This document shows, piece after piece, positions 52,921 to 61,368 of a stretch of 64,000 bases of DNA (position 1 is its first letter; every line of letters starts with the position of its first letter). The notes under the pieces are model-generated. The model ran no database searches, was not told the origin of the DNA, and saw only the letters and a program-made list of their open reading frames with translations. The stretch is taken from contig DGXY01000052.1 in NCBI GenBank assembly GCA_002396885.1, forward strand, positions 62,996 to 126,995, in the 5' to 3' direction. Position numbers and translations under genes: made by a program. The DNA comes from Akkermansiaceae bacterium UBA5020. GTDB lineage: Bacteria; Verrucomicrobiota; Verrucomicrobiia; Verrucomicrobiales; DEV007.

Positions 52921-54810
52921 TCAGGGAACGTGGTTGACGGTGCCCTCGAGGTCGTTGACCGCCCGGTTGAGGACGCGGACGACGTATTTGTTAGGCTGTT
53001 CCTTGAGCCCCATTTTCATCGTGGTGAGGACGGGACGGGCGACCTCGTCCAGTTCATCAAGGACGATGGCGGCCTCGAGCCTGGCCCATTCGTTCTTGTC
53101 GGCGAGCCGCTTTTCGAGGAGGGCGAGTCCCTTCGAGGTCAGCCCCATCCGGCAAAGGGCGCGGGCCGCGGCGATCGAGACGGCGGGCGATTTGTCCTCG
53201 AGCGCCTCACTGAGATCAGCGGCGGATCCGGCCTTGGCTTTGGTCTCCGCAGGATAGTTGCCCAGCCCGTAGGCCGACCAATAGCGAACCGCGGCTTCGC
53301 CGTGCCCGAGTCCCGAGAGCATCGCATCGATGCCCTTCACCCCGCCCGAGGCGCGCGCGGCGGCGGCGGAGAGGTCCTTCACCAACTTCGCACGATCGCC
53401 GCTACCATGGAGAATGGCAAAGGCCGACCCGGCGGCGGGCTCGCGATGTTCGATCTCGGATTCCGGGACGAGGCCGAGGTCGCCGATCTCGAGCTGCCAG
53501 GCGGTGAGCGCTCCGCGCAGTTCGGCGAGCTTCTCGGCGTGGGCGGGATCGGCGGCGAGATTCTTCACCTCGTGGGGATCGGTCTCGAGGTCGTAGAGCT
53601 CTTCGACCGGCTTCTGCGGAGCGATGTAGAGAGCCGCGGCCGGGGGCATCGTCTTCGCGTCTATGGCCGCGCGGATCTCGCGCATCGTCGCGCCGTTTTC
53701 GCAGGTGTTGATGTATTGCGTGTAAGGCTTGAGCGGCTCGAAGTTCCTGACATAACGATAACGCGAGTCGCGCGCCGTCCGAATGAGGTCGTAGCGCTCG
53801 TCCATGCGATCACGGGCACCGAAGGCGTGGGTGCGGGGTTCACCCGTGAGGAAGGAGCGGCCCTGAAGGTGCTTCGGCACGGCCACACCGGCGAGGGTGA
53901 GCAGGGTCGGAGCGAAATCGACCGAGCTGACGAGACGGTCGTCGTTTTCTCCGGCGTCCTTGGTCGCGAAGGTAGCGCGGACCTTTTCTGGATAATGGAC
54001 GATCAGGGGAATGTGCGTGCCCGAGTCGTAGAGCCAGCGTTTCCGCCGCGGTAGACCCGTGCCATGATCGGACCAGAACATCACGACGGTGTTCTCCCAC
54101 TCGCCCGCTTCCTTCAGCTCGGAGATGAGCTTTCCGGCCCACGCGTCCATCGCGGTGATGAGCTCGTAGTTGCGCTTCCAGTCTTCGCGCACGGCGGGGG
54201 TGTCGGGATAGTAGGGTGGCAAGGTGGTGAGTTTGGCAGGATCCTGGCGTTGTGCGGGAGTAAGATCCTTCATCACCTCCTCGTATTTTTTCCCGTCGGC
54301 GATGCCGCTCTCGTGGCAGCCGGTGAAGTTGAAGACGGCGAAGAAGGGTTTGCCGGCCGGCCGGTTTTTCCAATGGGCCTGGTTCGAGACATCGTCCCAG
54401 ATTTCCTTGGGAGCGGGCTTGGAAAACTGGTAGTCGGTCTTGACGTTGTTCGTGCAGTAATAGCCGGCCTCACGCAGGTAGAGGGGAAAGGGCTTCAGCC
54501 AACCGGGCAGGGCCGCGTCGCAGCGCATGTGATGGGTGCCGATGGCATTCTGATACATCCCCGTGATAATGCCCGAGCGGCAGGGGGCGCAGACGCCCGC
54601 GGTGGTGAAGGCCTTCGTGTAGCGCACGCCTTGCGCGGCGAGTGCGTCGAGATTCGGAGTGATCGCGTGAGGGTCTCCGTAGCAGCTGAGATGAGCGCTG
54701 ATGTCCTCGGCGGAGAGCCAGAGGATGTTGGGTTTTTCCTGACCGCGGCCGGGGAGGATCGAGGCAGGAACGAGACAGAGCAGGAGGATGGCGCGAAAGG
54801 CCCGGAACAT
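52921..54810 (-). CDS. Secreted formylglycine-dependent sulfatase with C-terminal HEAT-like tail
   Basis: 629 residues from ATG at 54810, which opens a signal peptide (MFRAFRAILLLCLVPASILPG); an ATG at 54891 adds 27 residues. Sulfatase fold: NILWLSAEDISAHLSCYGD, then the modification site CAPCR (residues 74-78), MFWSDHGTGLPRRKRWLYDSGTHIPLI with metal Asp/His, and RMDERYDLIRTARD. Cys74 is the formylglycine precursor; the fourth residue is Cys instead of the common Ser, which still fits CxPxR. The C-terminal 130 residues are helical repeats. The substrate is unknown; many Verrucomicrobia sulfatases act on sulfated polysaccharides. Confidence 0.88.
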   Translation of the reverse strand: MFRAFRAILLLCLVPASILPGRGQEKPNILWLSAEDISAHLSCYGDPHAITPNLDALAAQGVRYTKAFTTAGVCAPCRSGIITGMYQNAIGTHHMRCDAALPGWLKPFPLYLREAGYYCTNNVKTDYQFSKPAPKEIWDDVSNQAHWKNRPAGKPFFAVFNFTGCHESGIADGKKYEEVMKDLTPAQRQDPAKLTTLPPYYPDTPAVREDWKRNYELITAMDAWAGKLISELKEAGEWENTVVMFWSDHGTGLPRRKRWLYDSGTHIPLIVHYPEKVRATFATKDAGENDDRLVSSVDFAPTLLTLAGVAVPKHLQGRSFLTGEPRTHAFGARDRMDERYDLIRTARDSRYRYVRNFEPLKPYTQYINTCENGATMREIRAAIDAKTMPPAAALYIAPQKPVEELYDLETDPHEVKNLAADPAHAEKLAELRGALTAWQLEIGDLGLVPESEIEHREPAAGSAFAILHGSGDRAKLVKDLSAAAARASGGVKGIDAMLSGLGHGEAAVRYWSAYGLGNYPAETKAKAGSAADLSEALEDKSPAVSIAAARALCRMGLTSKGLALLEKRLADKNEWARLEAAIVLDELDEVARPVLTTMKMGLKEQPNKYVVRVLNRAVNDLEGTVNHVP

Positions 54811-54874
54811 GGTGCGAGATTCGCATTTCAGAATCGCCATGGCAAGCGGGACCGAAGCCACTCCGCACGAATCC

Positions 54875-56410
54875 TCACGGCAATGGCTCAAAAGACTCCG
54901 CGAAGACCGGAACGAGGTCGGGCCGGAAGAGATCGTCTAGCCGGGTGGCCCGGTTTGCGGCCGCATTCTCCTCGAAGGGCATGACCTTCAGACGGTAACG
55001 ACGTCCCGGCTCGAGCGCGGCGGCAGGTTCGAGCTGTCGCTTCCGGAAGCCCCAGAAGAAGACGAAGTGCTCGCTGTCATCGTCGGCTTTGAAAACCGTG
55101 GAGAAAACGGCTTCGGCGTAGGGCGTCTGGGTGGGGTCCTCGATGTCGGAACGTTCGATGAGCGTGCCGACGAGTTCGCGCGCGGCGGTTGCCGTTGGCA
55201 CGGCCGGTGTCGTTTCGGCCTTCGGCAAGGTGACGGGGCGCCACTCGATCCCGGCGCGCCGGGCGGGAATCTCGGGGAGGAGGACATCGCGCGAGGAGAG
55301 CACCCAGACGACGGTTTTGACCCGGGCGAGACGCTCGGTGGGCAGTCTCGCAAACGCCTCCCGGACCGCGGTCGCTCCGCCGCCATTGATCGCGATCGTC
55401 TGGACAGGACGGCCGAGGGCGGCGGCGAAATGGGAGGCGAAGCCGGCACCGATCGTGGTCTCACCGTCCTCTCCGAAATCGAGCGAGGGATCTTCGAAGA
55501 CGTTCACGAAGCTGTCACCCAACAACACCACCTCTCCCCCATCTCCCGCAGGCGGATTCGATCCTCTTTTCAACTCGACCTCCTCCGGCGCGAAGAGCGA
55601 CTTCTCCCCGTCCTCGAAATCGAGCATGCCGACGAGGTCTCCGAGACCTTTGCGCTGCATCGTCTCAAAGCGCGAGACCGCTGGAGCCGCCCCGGGAGAA
55701 ACCCTGGCCGCCACCTCGCGGGCAACCGCCTCCATCGTCCCGGGAGTCCAGTGAGTGTCCTGTTTCAGGAAGCGTTCGTGATCAACTCCGCGCGACAGGA
55801 TCACCGGAAAGAGATCGACAAAGCCGATCCCGGCGGCGGCGAGATCGTTCCCGACCAGATTCCATGCAGGTGGAATCGAGACACCCGCTTCCAGCCCGAG
55901 CCCTTCGCGGCAGACCATGGGTTTCGTCGGCACCGGCACAAAGACAAGGCGGATGTTCCGCCCGGCCAGTTGCGCGGCAAAATCGCGGATCACCGGCAGG
56001 GGCGGCTGCCAAGCCTTCGCCGACTTCTCGCGAGCGACGGAGGGAGGCTCGAGATGCTGGGGACCCTTGCCAGTGATGGCCTCGAGATCGGGTCGGTAGT
56101 AGAGCCAGCCGTTTTCTCCGGCGAAGACCTTGGCGTTGCCGCCCCCGAATGAGCCCGTCACCCGGGCCTGATCGTTCCGACGCCATTGCTCGAGGAGGGG
56201 CAAGGTCTTCGTTACCGTCTCCCATGCGGTGAGGCGTTCCTTGAGAGAGCTCGCCGGGACCACGGTCTTCTTGATCCGCAACGAAGGGACGAGGAGCGAG
56301 GCCGCCGGCACGACAAGAAAGAGGAGGAAAACGACGAGGGCGAGCCATTGCCCGGTCCTGCCGACGCGCACCTCGTCCTCGAGCCAGTCGTGTTCGTAGG
56401 GATTCTTCAT
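54875..56410 (-). CDS. AlgJ/AlgX-like SGNH-fold O-acetyltransferase partner
   Basis: 511 residues with one N-terminal membrane anchor (LALVVFLLFLVVPAASLLV). The extracytoplasmic domain has NGWLYYRPDLEAI, LVFVPVPTKPMV, QDTHWTPGTMEAVA (the Asp-x-x-His pair) and EVVLLGDSFVNVFED with the catalytic Ser of the SGNH/ALGX family. Such proteins pass acetyl groups from AlgI to a polysaccharide. It begins immediately after the algI-like stop (1-base gap), so they are coupled. The exact polymer is unknown; no alginate genes are nearby. Confidence 0.87.
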   Translation of the reverse strand: MKNPYEHDWLEDEVRVGRTGQWLALVVFLLFLVVPAASLLVPSLRIKKTVVPASSLKERLTAWETVTKTLPLLEQWRRNDQARVTGSFGGGNAKVFAGENGWLYYRPDLEAITGKGPQHLEPPSVAREKSAKAWQPPLPVIRDFAAQLAGRNIRLVFVPVPTKPMVCREGLGLEAGVSIPPAWNLVGNDLAAAGIGFVDLFPVILSRGVDHERFLKQDTHWTPGTMEAVAREVAARVSPGAAPAVSRFETMQRKGLGDLVGMLDFEDGEKSLFAPEEVELKRGSNPPAGDGGEVVLLGDSFVNVFEDPSLDFGEDGETTIGAGFASHFAAALGRPVQTIAINGGGATAVREAFARLPTERLARVKTVVWVLSSRDVLLPEIPARRAGIEWRPVTLPKAETTPAVPTATAARELVGTLIERSDIEDPTQTPYAEAVFSTVFKADDDSEHFVFFWGFRKRQLEPAAALEPGRRYRLKVMPFEENAAANRATRLDDLFRPDLVPVFAESFEPLP

Positions 56411-56411
56411 C

Positions 56412-57824
56412 TCAGAACTGGAAGTAGAGGAAGGGATTGAAGCCCTGCAGGGCCATTACCCTAACACTGACAAAAATCAAGACAAGCCCGAGAGCCACCT
56501 TCGCTCCGGTGACAGCGTGGAGCCAGCGTCCCGAATTCGGGAGGAACCATGCGACCGCGGTGCAGCCGGCGAGTTGGGCGAGATTCATCGGCGTGAAAAA
56601 GACCGAGGCCAGCACGGTGGACGATGCCGCCTCCCCTTCCCGCCCGGCCAGAGCAGAGAAATAGTCGAGGGCGGTGGCGAGGTCGGGCGAGCGGAAGAAA
56701 ACCCAGCCTGCCAAAACCACCAAAGTCGTCGCAGTCCAGCCGACCGGCCGTGGCAGGGAGATCTTGAGCACGTTTTTGCCGAAGCGCTCGAGCGCGAGGA
56801 CGAGACCGTGGAGCCCACCCCAGATCACGAAGGTCCACTGGGCTCCGTGCCAGAGCCCGCCGATGAGCATGACAAGGAGAAGATTCAGGTAGGTCCGGGC
56901 CGAGCCCATCCGGTTGCCCCCGAGTGGGATGTAGAGGTAGTCGCGCAGAAAGGTCGAGAGCGAGATGTGCCAGCGCCGCCAGAACTCGGTGAGGCTGGTC
57001 GACTGATAGGGTGAATTGAAGTTCTCCGGAAAGCGGAAGCCCATCATCCGTCCGAGCCCCACCGCCATGTCCGAGTAGGCCGAGAAATCGAAATAGATCT
57101 GCAGGGCGTAGGCGAGGATGCCCGCCCACGCGACCGGGGCACCCGGCGATCCCGCCTCGAAGGCAAGGTCGGCGAGACGTCCCATCGGATTGGCGAGGAG
57201 GATCTTTTTTGCGAACCCGTAGTTGAAGCGCGTGAGTCCCGCGACGAATCCCTCGAGCGAGTGGGTGCGCTCGCGCAACTGCTCCGCGACGGTGCCGTAG
57301 CGAACGATGGGACCGGCGACGAGTTGCGGAAACATCGAGACGTAGCAGGCGAAGTCAGTGAAATTTCGCGCCCGCACCGCGTGACCGCGATAGAGATCGA
57401 TGGCGTAACTCATCGACTGGAAGGTGTAGAACGAGATCCCCACCGGCAGAACGATGTGGCTGAGAAAAGCGGGCAACGGCACCTCGCCAAAACCAAAAAT
57501 GGTCGCGACCTTGCCGAAAGTTTCGGAGACGAAGAGCGCGTATTTGAAAAAGCCGAGCAGGGCGAGATTCGAGAAGACCGAAGCCACGAGCGCGACCTTG
57601 CGTTGGCGCGGCGTCGCTCCCTCACGGGCGATGGCAGCCCCGCAGAAATAGTCGATCGCCGTGGAGAAAAGCATCAGGAGGGTGAACCAGGGATTCCACC
57701 ATCCGTAAAAGACGTAACTCACCAGCGTGAGAACGAGCGACCGCGCCCGCACCGGCACCGCGTAGTAGAGCAGCAGCGCGAGCGGCAGAAACCAGAAAAG
57801 AAAGATGTGCGAGCTGAAGACCAA
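56412..57824 (-). CDS. AlgI-like MBOAT O-acyltransferase
   Basis: 470 residues, multi-pass. MBOAT hallmarks: MVFSSHIFLFWFLPLALLLYY at the start, YVFYGWWNPWF, FSAYSDMAVGLGRMMGFRFPENFN, SLTEFWRRWHISLSTFLRDYLYIPLGGNR and LIGGLWHGAQWTFVIWGGLHG with the catalytic His. It moves acetyl groups across the inner membrane for the adjacent AlgJ-like protein. Length and order match AlgI. The downstream neighbours are algJ-like, sulfatase and mobA-fdhD on the same strand. Confidence 0.92.
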   Translation of the reverse strand: MVFSSHIFLFWFLPLALLLYYAVPVRARSLVLTLVSYVFYGWWNPWFTLLMLFSTAIDYFCGAAIAREGATPRQRKVALVASVFSNLALLGFFKYALFVSETFGKVATIFGFGEVPLPAFLSHIVLPVGISFYTFQSMSYAIDLYRGHAVRARNFTDFACYVSMFPQLVAGPIVRYGTVAEQLRERTHSLEGFVAGLTRFNYGFAKKILLANPMGRLADLAFEAGSPGAPVAWAGILAYALQIYFDFSAYSDMAVGLGRMMGFRFPENFNSPYQSTSLTEFWRRWHISLSTFLRDYLYIPLGGNRMGSARTYLNLLLVMLIGGLWHGAQWTFVIWGGLHGLVLALERFGKNVLKISLPRPVGWTATTLVVLAGWVFFRSPDLATALDYFSALAGREGEAASSTVLASVFFTPMNLAQLAGCTAVAWFLPNSGRWLHAVTGAKVALGLVLIFVSVRVMALQGFNPFLYFQF

Positions 57825-57955
57825 GCGATCCGGGCCAATGGCGATGGCCGGTTATTATCCCGGAAAGTGAGGCGGCGACAAGAACGGAAAACGTCGACTT
57901 CCGTTTTCCGATGAGTCCATCACGGAACCACTTTTTGACCACTTCTCCGGAGCCC

Positions 57956-58063
57956 CACTTGGTCGCTTACTTGGTCGGTTACTTGGTCGCTCACTTGGTC
58001 GCTCACTTGGTCGCTCACTTGGTCGCTCACTTGGTCGCTCACTTGGTCGCTCACTTGGTCGCT
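57956..58063. repeat. 12-bp tandem array, nine units, abutting the pyrD stop codon
   Basis: Unit CACTTGGTCGCT on the plus strand, nine copies without interruption; units 1 and 4-9 are identical, units 2 and 3 differ by one or two bases. The last unit ends inside the pyrD stop codon, and every unit carries a TGA in the pyrD frame. It lies in the 238-base gap between pyrD and the algI-like gene. Confidence 0.95.
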
Positions 58064-59106
58064 CACACCCGCAAAGCCGCAATCTCCTCCACGAGCCGCG
58101 GGCCGCGGTAGACGAGCCCGGTGTAGACCTGCACGAGAGCGGCACCGGCGTCGAATTTCGCCTGGGCGTCTTCGGCGGTCATGACCCCGCCCGAGCCGAT
58201 GATGGGAATGGCGGAATCGAGCTCGGCGCGGAGCCGCGCAAGGACTGCGGTGGAGGCCTTCGTGAGCGGCGCGCCACTGAGACCGCCCGCTTCTTTCTCC
58301 AGCGCATGACCGGCAACCGCCTCGCGCGAAATCGTCGTGTTCGTCGTGATGACCCCGTCGATGCGGGTCTCACTGAAAACGCCGGCGAGCGCACCGATGG
58401 CCTCGTCGGAGAGATCGGGCGCGATTTTGATGACGATCGGCACGTGCTTGCCACCGTGATCGGGCTTCACCTCCTCGCGCTTCTCCTGGAGACGCCGGAT
58501 CAGCTCGCGGCAGGTATCGGCGTTCTGGAGGTCGCGCAGTCCTTTGGTGTTCGGTGAGGACAAGTTCGCGGTGATGTAATCGGCCGCACCGTAGACGCCC
58601 TCGAGGCAGAGGAGGTAATCGCTGATCGCCTCCTCGGCGGGGGTGACGGCGTTCTTCCCAATGTTGATCCCGAGGACGCCGCTGAAATCCTTCCGCGAAT
58701 AGGAGAGATTCACGAGCATGCCCTCGACGCCGGGATTGTTGAAGCCCATCCGGTTGATGATGGCGTCGTGCTCCTTCAGACGGAAGAGGCGCGGCTTGTC
58801 GTTGCCGGGCTGGGGAAGAGGTGTGACGGTGCCGATCTCGACGTGGCCGAAGCCGATCTCGCCGAAGGCATGCACGGCCGATCCGGTCTTGTCGAGCCCG
58901 GCGGCAAGGCCGACGCGGTTGGGAAATTCCAATCCCATCACCTCGACGGCAGACCCGACAGGGTCGGAGGCCCGGCTCGACCCTGTCAGACATCCCAGCA
59001 CGCCGGTCGCATCAGCCGCGCGCATCATCGCGAGGGTGACGTGGTGGGCTTTTTCGGCGTCCAGGGCGAAGAGGAGACGCCGCGCGAGCGGATAGAGATC
59101 GGGCAT
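58063..59106 (-). CDS. pyrD: Dihydroorotate dehydrogenase (quinone), class 2
   Basis: 347 residues from ATG at 59106 (MPDLYPLARRLLFALDAEKAHH); the frame extends to 59226, but that part crosses an intergenic repeat. The N-terminal helix pair is the membrane-associating quinone site of class 2 enzymes. Other blocks: NRVGLAAGLDKTGSAVHAFG, GHVEIGTVTPLPQPGNDKPRLFRL, INRMGFNNPGVE, TANLSSPNTKGLRDLQ with the catalytic Ser, and IIGSGGVMTAEDAQAKF. It oxidises dihydroorotate to orotate in pyrimidine synthesis. Confidence 0.94.
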   Translation of the reverse strand: MPDLYPLARRLLFALDAEKAHHVTLAMMRAADATGVLGCLTGSSRASDPVGSAVEVMGLEFPNRVGLAAGLDKTGSAVHAFGEIGFGHVEIGTVTPLPQPGNDKPRLFRLKEHDAIINRMGFNNPGVEGMLVNLSYSRKDFSGVLGINIGKNAVTPAEEAISDYLLCLEGVYGAADYITANLSSPNTKGLRDLQNADTCRELIRRLQEKREEVKPDHGGKHVPIVIKIAPDLSDEAIGALAGVFSETRIDGVITTNTTISREAVAGHALEKEAGGLSGAPLTKASTAVLARLRAELDSAIPIIGSGGVMTAEDAQAKFDAGAALVQVYTGLVYRGPRLVEEIAALRV

Positions 59107-59200
59107 GAAGACGAATAGACCGGGTTGCGCAGGCGGGCAAGTCCCTCGAAAACTCCCCGTTGCCCGGAAACGTAGTATGAAGGACACTATCCCGCCGTCT

Positions 59201-59244
59201 GCCATTCGCGGCAATTCGCGTCCCATTTGCGGTCATTCGCGTTG
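59201..59244. repeat. About 10-bp periodic ATTCGCG repeat
   Basis: Four copies of ATTCGCG or ATTTGCG begin at 59204, 59214, 59225 and 59235, giving spacing of 10, 11 and 10 bases. It lies in the 211-base divergent region between pyrD and nadE. The spacing is close to one helical turn. Confidence 0.65.
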
Positions 59245-59317
59245 AATTCCGGTTTCAACACGAATCGGCTCGAAGGAAACGCGGGTTTTCCCGAATCCGG
59301 ATTTTCGAAACTCCCCC

Positions 59318-61279
59318 ATGAACCGCCTCGTCGCCGGCGCCGCCGCGCTGAATCAGACTCCGCTCGACTGGACCGGCAACCGCCGCCGGGCCACCGCCGC
59401 CGTGGCCGAGGCCCGCGAGCTGGGAATCGGCTGGCTCTGTCTGCCCGAACTCGCCCTCACCGGATACGGATGCGAGGACCTGTTCCTCGCTCCCGAAGTG
59501 GGCGAACGCGCCCTCGCTTCGCTCGCGGAATTCGCCCCCGAATGCGGCGGCCTCGTCGTCGCGGTGGGTCTGCCGCTCTGGCACGAAGGATCGGTCTACA
59601 ACACCGTCGCGGTGATCGTCGATGGGGTCGTCGAGGGCTTGGTCGCGAAACAGAATCTCGCCGGAGATGGGCTTCACTACGAGCCGCGTTGGTTCAAACC
59701 CTGGCCGGTCGGTCGCGTCGAGCGCATCGACTTTGAAGGCCGCGAGTTGCCGCTCGGCGATCTCGTCTTTGATCTCGGCGGAGTGAGACTCGGCTTTGAA
59801 ATCTGCGAGGACGCCTGGGTCGCCGACCGTCCCGGGACGAGGCTCGCCCGCCGCGGGGTCGATCTCATTTTCAATCCCAGCGCGAGCCATTTCGCCTTTG
59901 GCAAACAACAGGTGCGCGAGCGTTTCGTGCTCGAGGGTTCGCGAGCCTTCGCCTGCGGCTACGTTTACGCGAATTTGTTAGGGAACGAGGCCGGCCGCAT
60001 CATCTATGACGGTGGCACCGTGATTGCCTGTGGCGGCGAGTATGTCGCCGAGGGGAAACGCTTTTCCTTCGAGGATCATATCGTCACCGCCGCGACGATC
60101 GATCTGAACCGCACCCGCCTCCATCGGGCCCGGCAAGTGAGCCATCGTCCCCTCGTCGGCGAGCCGGAGGAACTGACGGTGCGGCGCGGCTTTCTTCCCG
60201 AATGGCGCGGGCCCTACACCACGCCGCTCAGCGAAGCGAGCGAACATCCCGACCGCAAGGAGGAGGAGTTCGCCCGGGCCATGGCCCTCGGCCTTTTCGA
60301 TTACCTGCGCAAGAGCTACTCGGGCGGTTTCGTCGTTTCCCTCAGCGGCGGCGCCGACTCGGCCGCGGTCTCGGTGTTGGTGAAGCTGATGGTCGATCTC
60401 GGTCTCGCCGAGCTAGGTGAATCGGGATTCAAGAAAAAACTCCCGCACCTCCGCTTCGACGAGCGTCCGCTCATGACCCAGCTTCTTTCCTGCGTCTACC
60501 AAGCGACGCGGAACAGCTCCGAGACGACCCGTCACGCCGCCGAGACCGTCGCCCGCGCCGTCGGCGCCGACTACCAGGAGTGGGATGTCGACGCCCTCGT
60601 CGAGGGCTACCGCACCATGGTCGAGCGCGGCATCGGTCGCGAACTCGCCTGGGAGACCGACGACATTCCCCTGCAAAACATCCAGGCCCGCGTCCGCGCC
60701 CCGGGCGTGTGGATGCTGACGAATATCCGAAACGCCCTCCTTCTCGCCACGAGCAACCGCTCCGAGGCGGCGGTGGGCTACGCAACGATGGACGGCGACA
60801 CTTCGGGAGGGCTGAGTCCTATCGCGGGGATCGACAAGGCTTTCCTCCGCCAGTGGCTGCGCTGGATGGAGAGCGAGGGACTCCCGCCGGTGGTGCCGCC
60901 GCTGCCGGAGTTGCGCGTAATCAACGTGCAGGCCCCGACCGCCGAGCTCCGCCCGAGCGAGGAAGGACAGACGGACGAATCCGACCTGATGCCCTACCCC
61001 ATCCTCGACGCGATCGAGAAACACGCCATCCGCGACAAAAAGCTGCCCCTTGAGGTATGGCAGGTCATGGTCGAGACCCATCCCGGTTCCGATCGCGAGA
61101 TGCTGCGGGCCTGGGTCATCAAGTTTTTCCGGCTCTGGAGCCGCAACCAGTGGAAACGCGAGCGTTATGCCCCCTGCTTCCACGTCGATGACAAGAACCT
61201 CGATCCGAAGACCTGGTGCCGCTTCCCCATCCTCAGCAGCGGCTTCCGCGACGAGATCGCCGAACTGGAGCGGATCTGA
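59318..61279 (+). CDS. nadE: Glutamine-dependent NAD+ synthase
   Basis: 653 residues. The N-terminal nitrilase-like glutaminase (about 1-270) has LCLPELALTGYGCEDL, LVAKQNLAGDG and GFEICEDAWVADR, carrying the Glu-Lys-Cys triad. The synthetase half (about 310-653) has VVSLSGGADSAAVSVL (PP-loop), NIQARVRAPGVWMLTN, LLATSNRSEAAVGYATMDGDTSGGLSPIAGIDK and KFFRLWSRNQWKRERYAP. It makes NAD+ from deamido-NAD+. TTGTTAGG lies in frame at 59975-59982 (Leu-Leu-Gly). Confidence 0.95.
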   Translation: MNRLVAGAAALNQTPLDWTGNRRRATAAVAEARELGIGWLCLPELALTGYGCEDLFLAPEVGERALASLAEFAPECGGLVVAVGLPLWHEGSVYNTVAVIVDGVVEGLVAKQNLAGDGLHYEPRWFKPWPVGRVERIDFEGRELPLGDLVFDLGGVRLGFEICEDAWVADRPGTRLARRGVDLIFNPSASHFAFGKQQVRERFVLEGSRAFACGYVYANLLGNEAGRIIYDGGTVIACGGEYVAEGKRFSFEDHIVTAATIDLNRTRLHRARQVSHRPLVGEPEELTVRRGFLPEWRGPYTTPLSEASEHPDRKEEEFARAMALGLFDYLRKSYSGGFVVSLSGGADSAAVSVLVKLMVDLGLAELGESGFKKKLPHLRFDERPLMTQLLSCVYQATRNSSETTRHAAETVARAVGADYQEWDVDALVEGYRTMVERGIGRELAWETDDIPLQNIQARVRAPGVWMLTNIRNALLLATSNRSEAAVGYATMDGDTSGGLSPIAGIDKAFLRQWLRWMESEGLPPVVPPLPELRVINVQAPTAELRPSEEGQTDESDLMPYPILDAIEKHAIRDKKLPLEVWQVMVETHPGSDREMLRAWVIKFFRLWSRNQWKRERYAPCFHVDDKNLDPKTWCRFPILSSGFRDEIAELERI

Positions 61280-61368
61280 TGACGCAGAGGTGAAATTCGC
61301 GGAGATGTAATTTTTTCCGTTTACGCGGGGGCCTAGGTCCGCTTAGCTGTCCGCCCCCCGACGCCGGA

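Noticed and set aside
57956..58063. CRISPR-like array
   Set aside because: Units are 12 bases with no spacers and no cas genes, so a simple tandem repeat.
57855..58145. Minus-strand frame with ERPS repeats
   Set aside because: It is only the 12-bp tandem array read in another frame, overlapping the pyrD 3' end; no start or ribosome-binding support.
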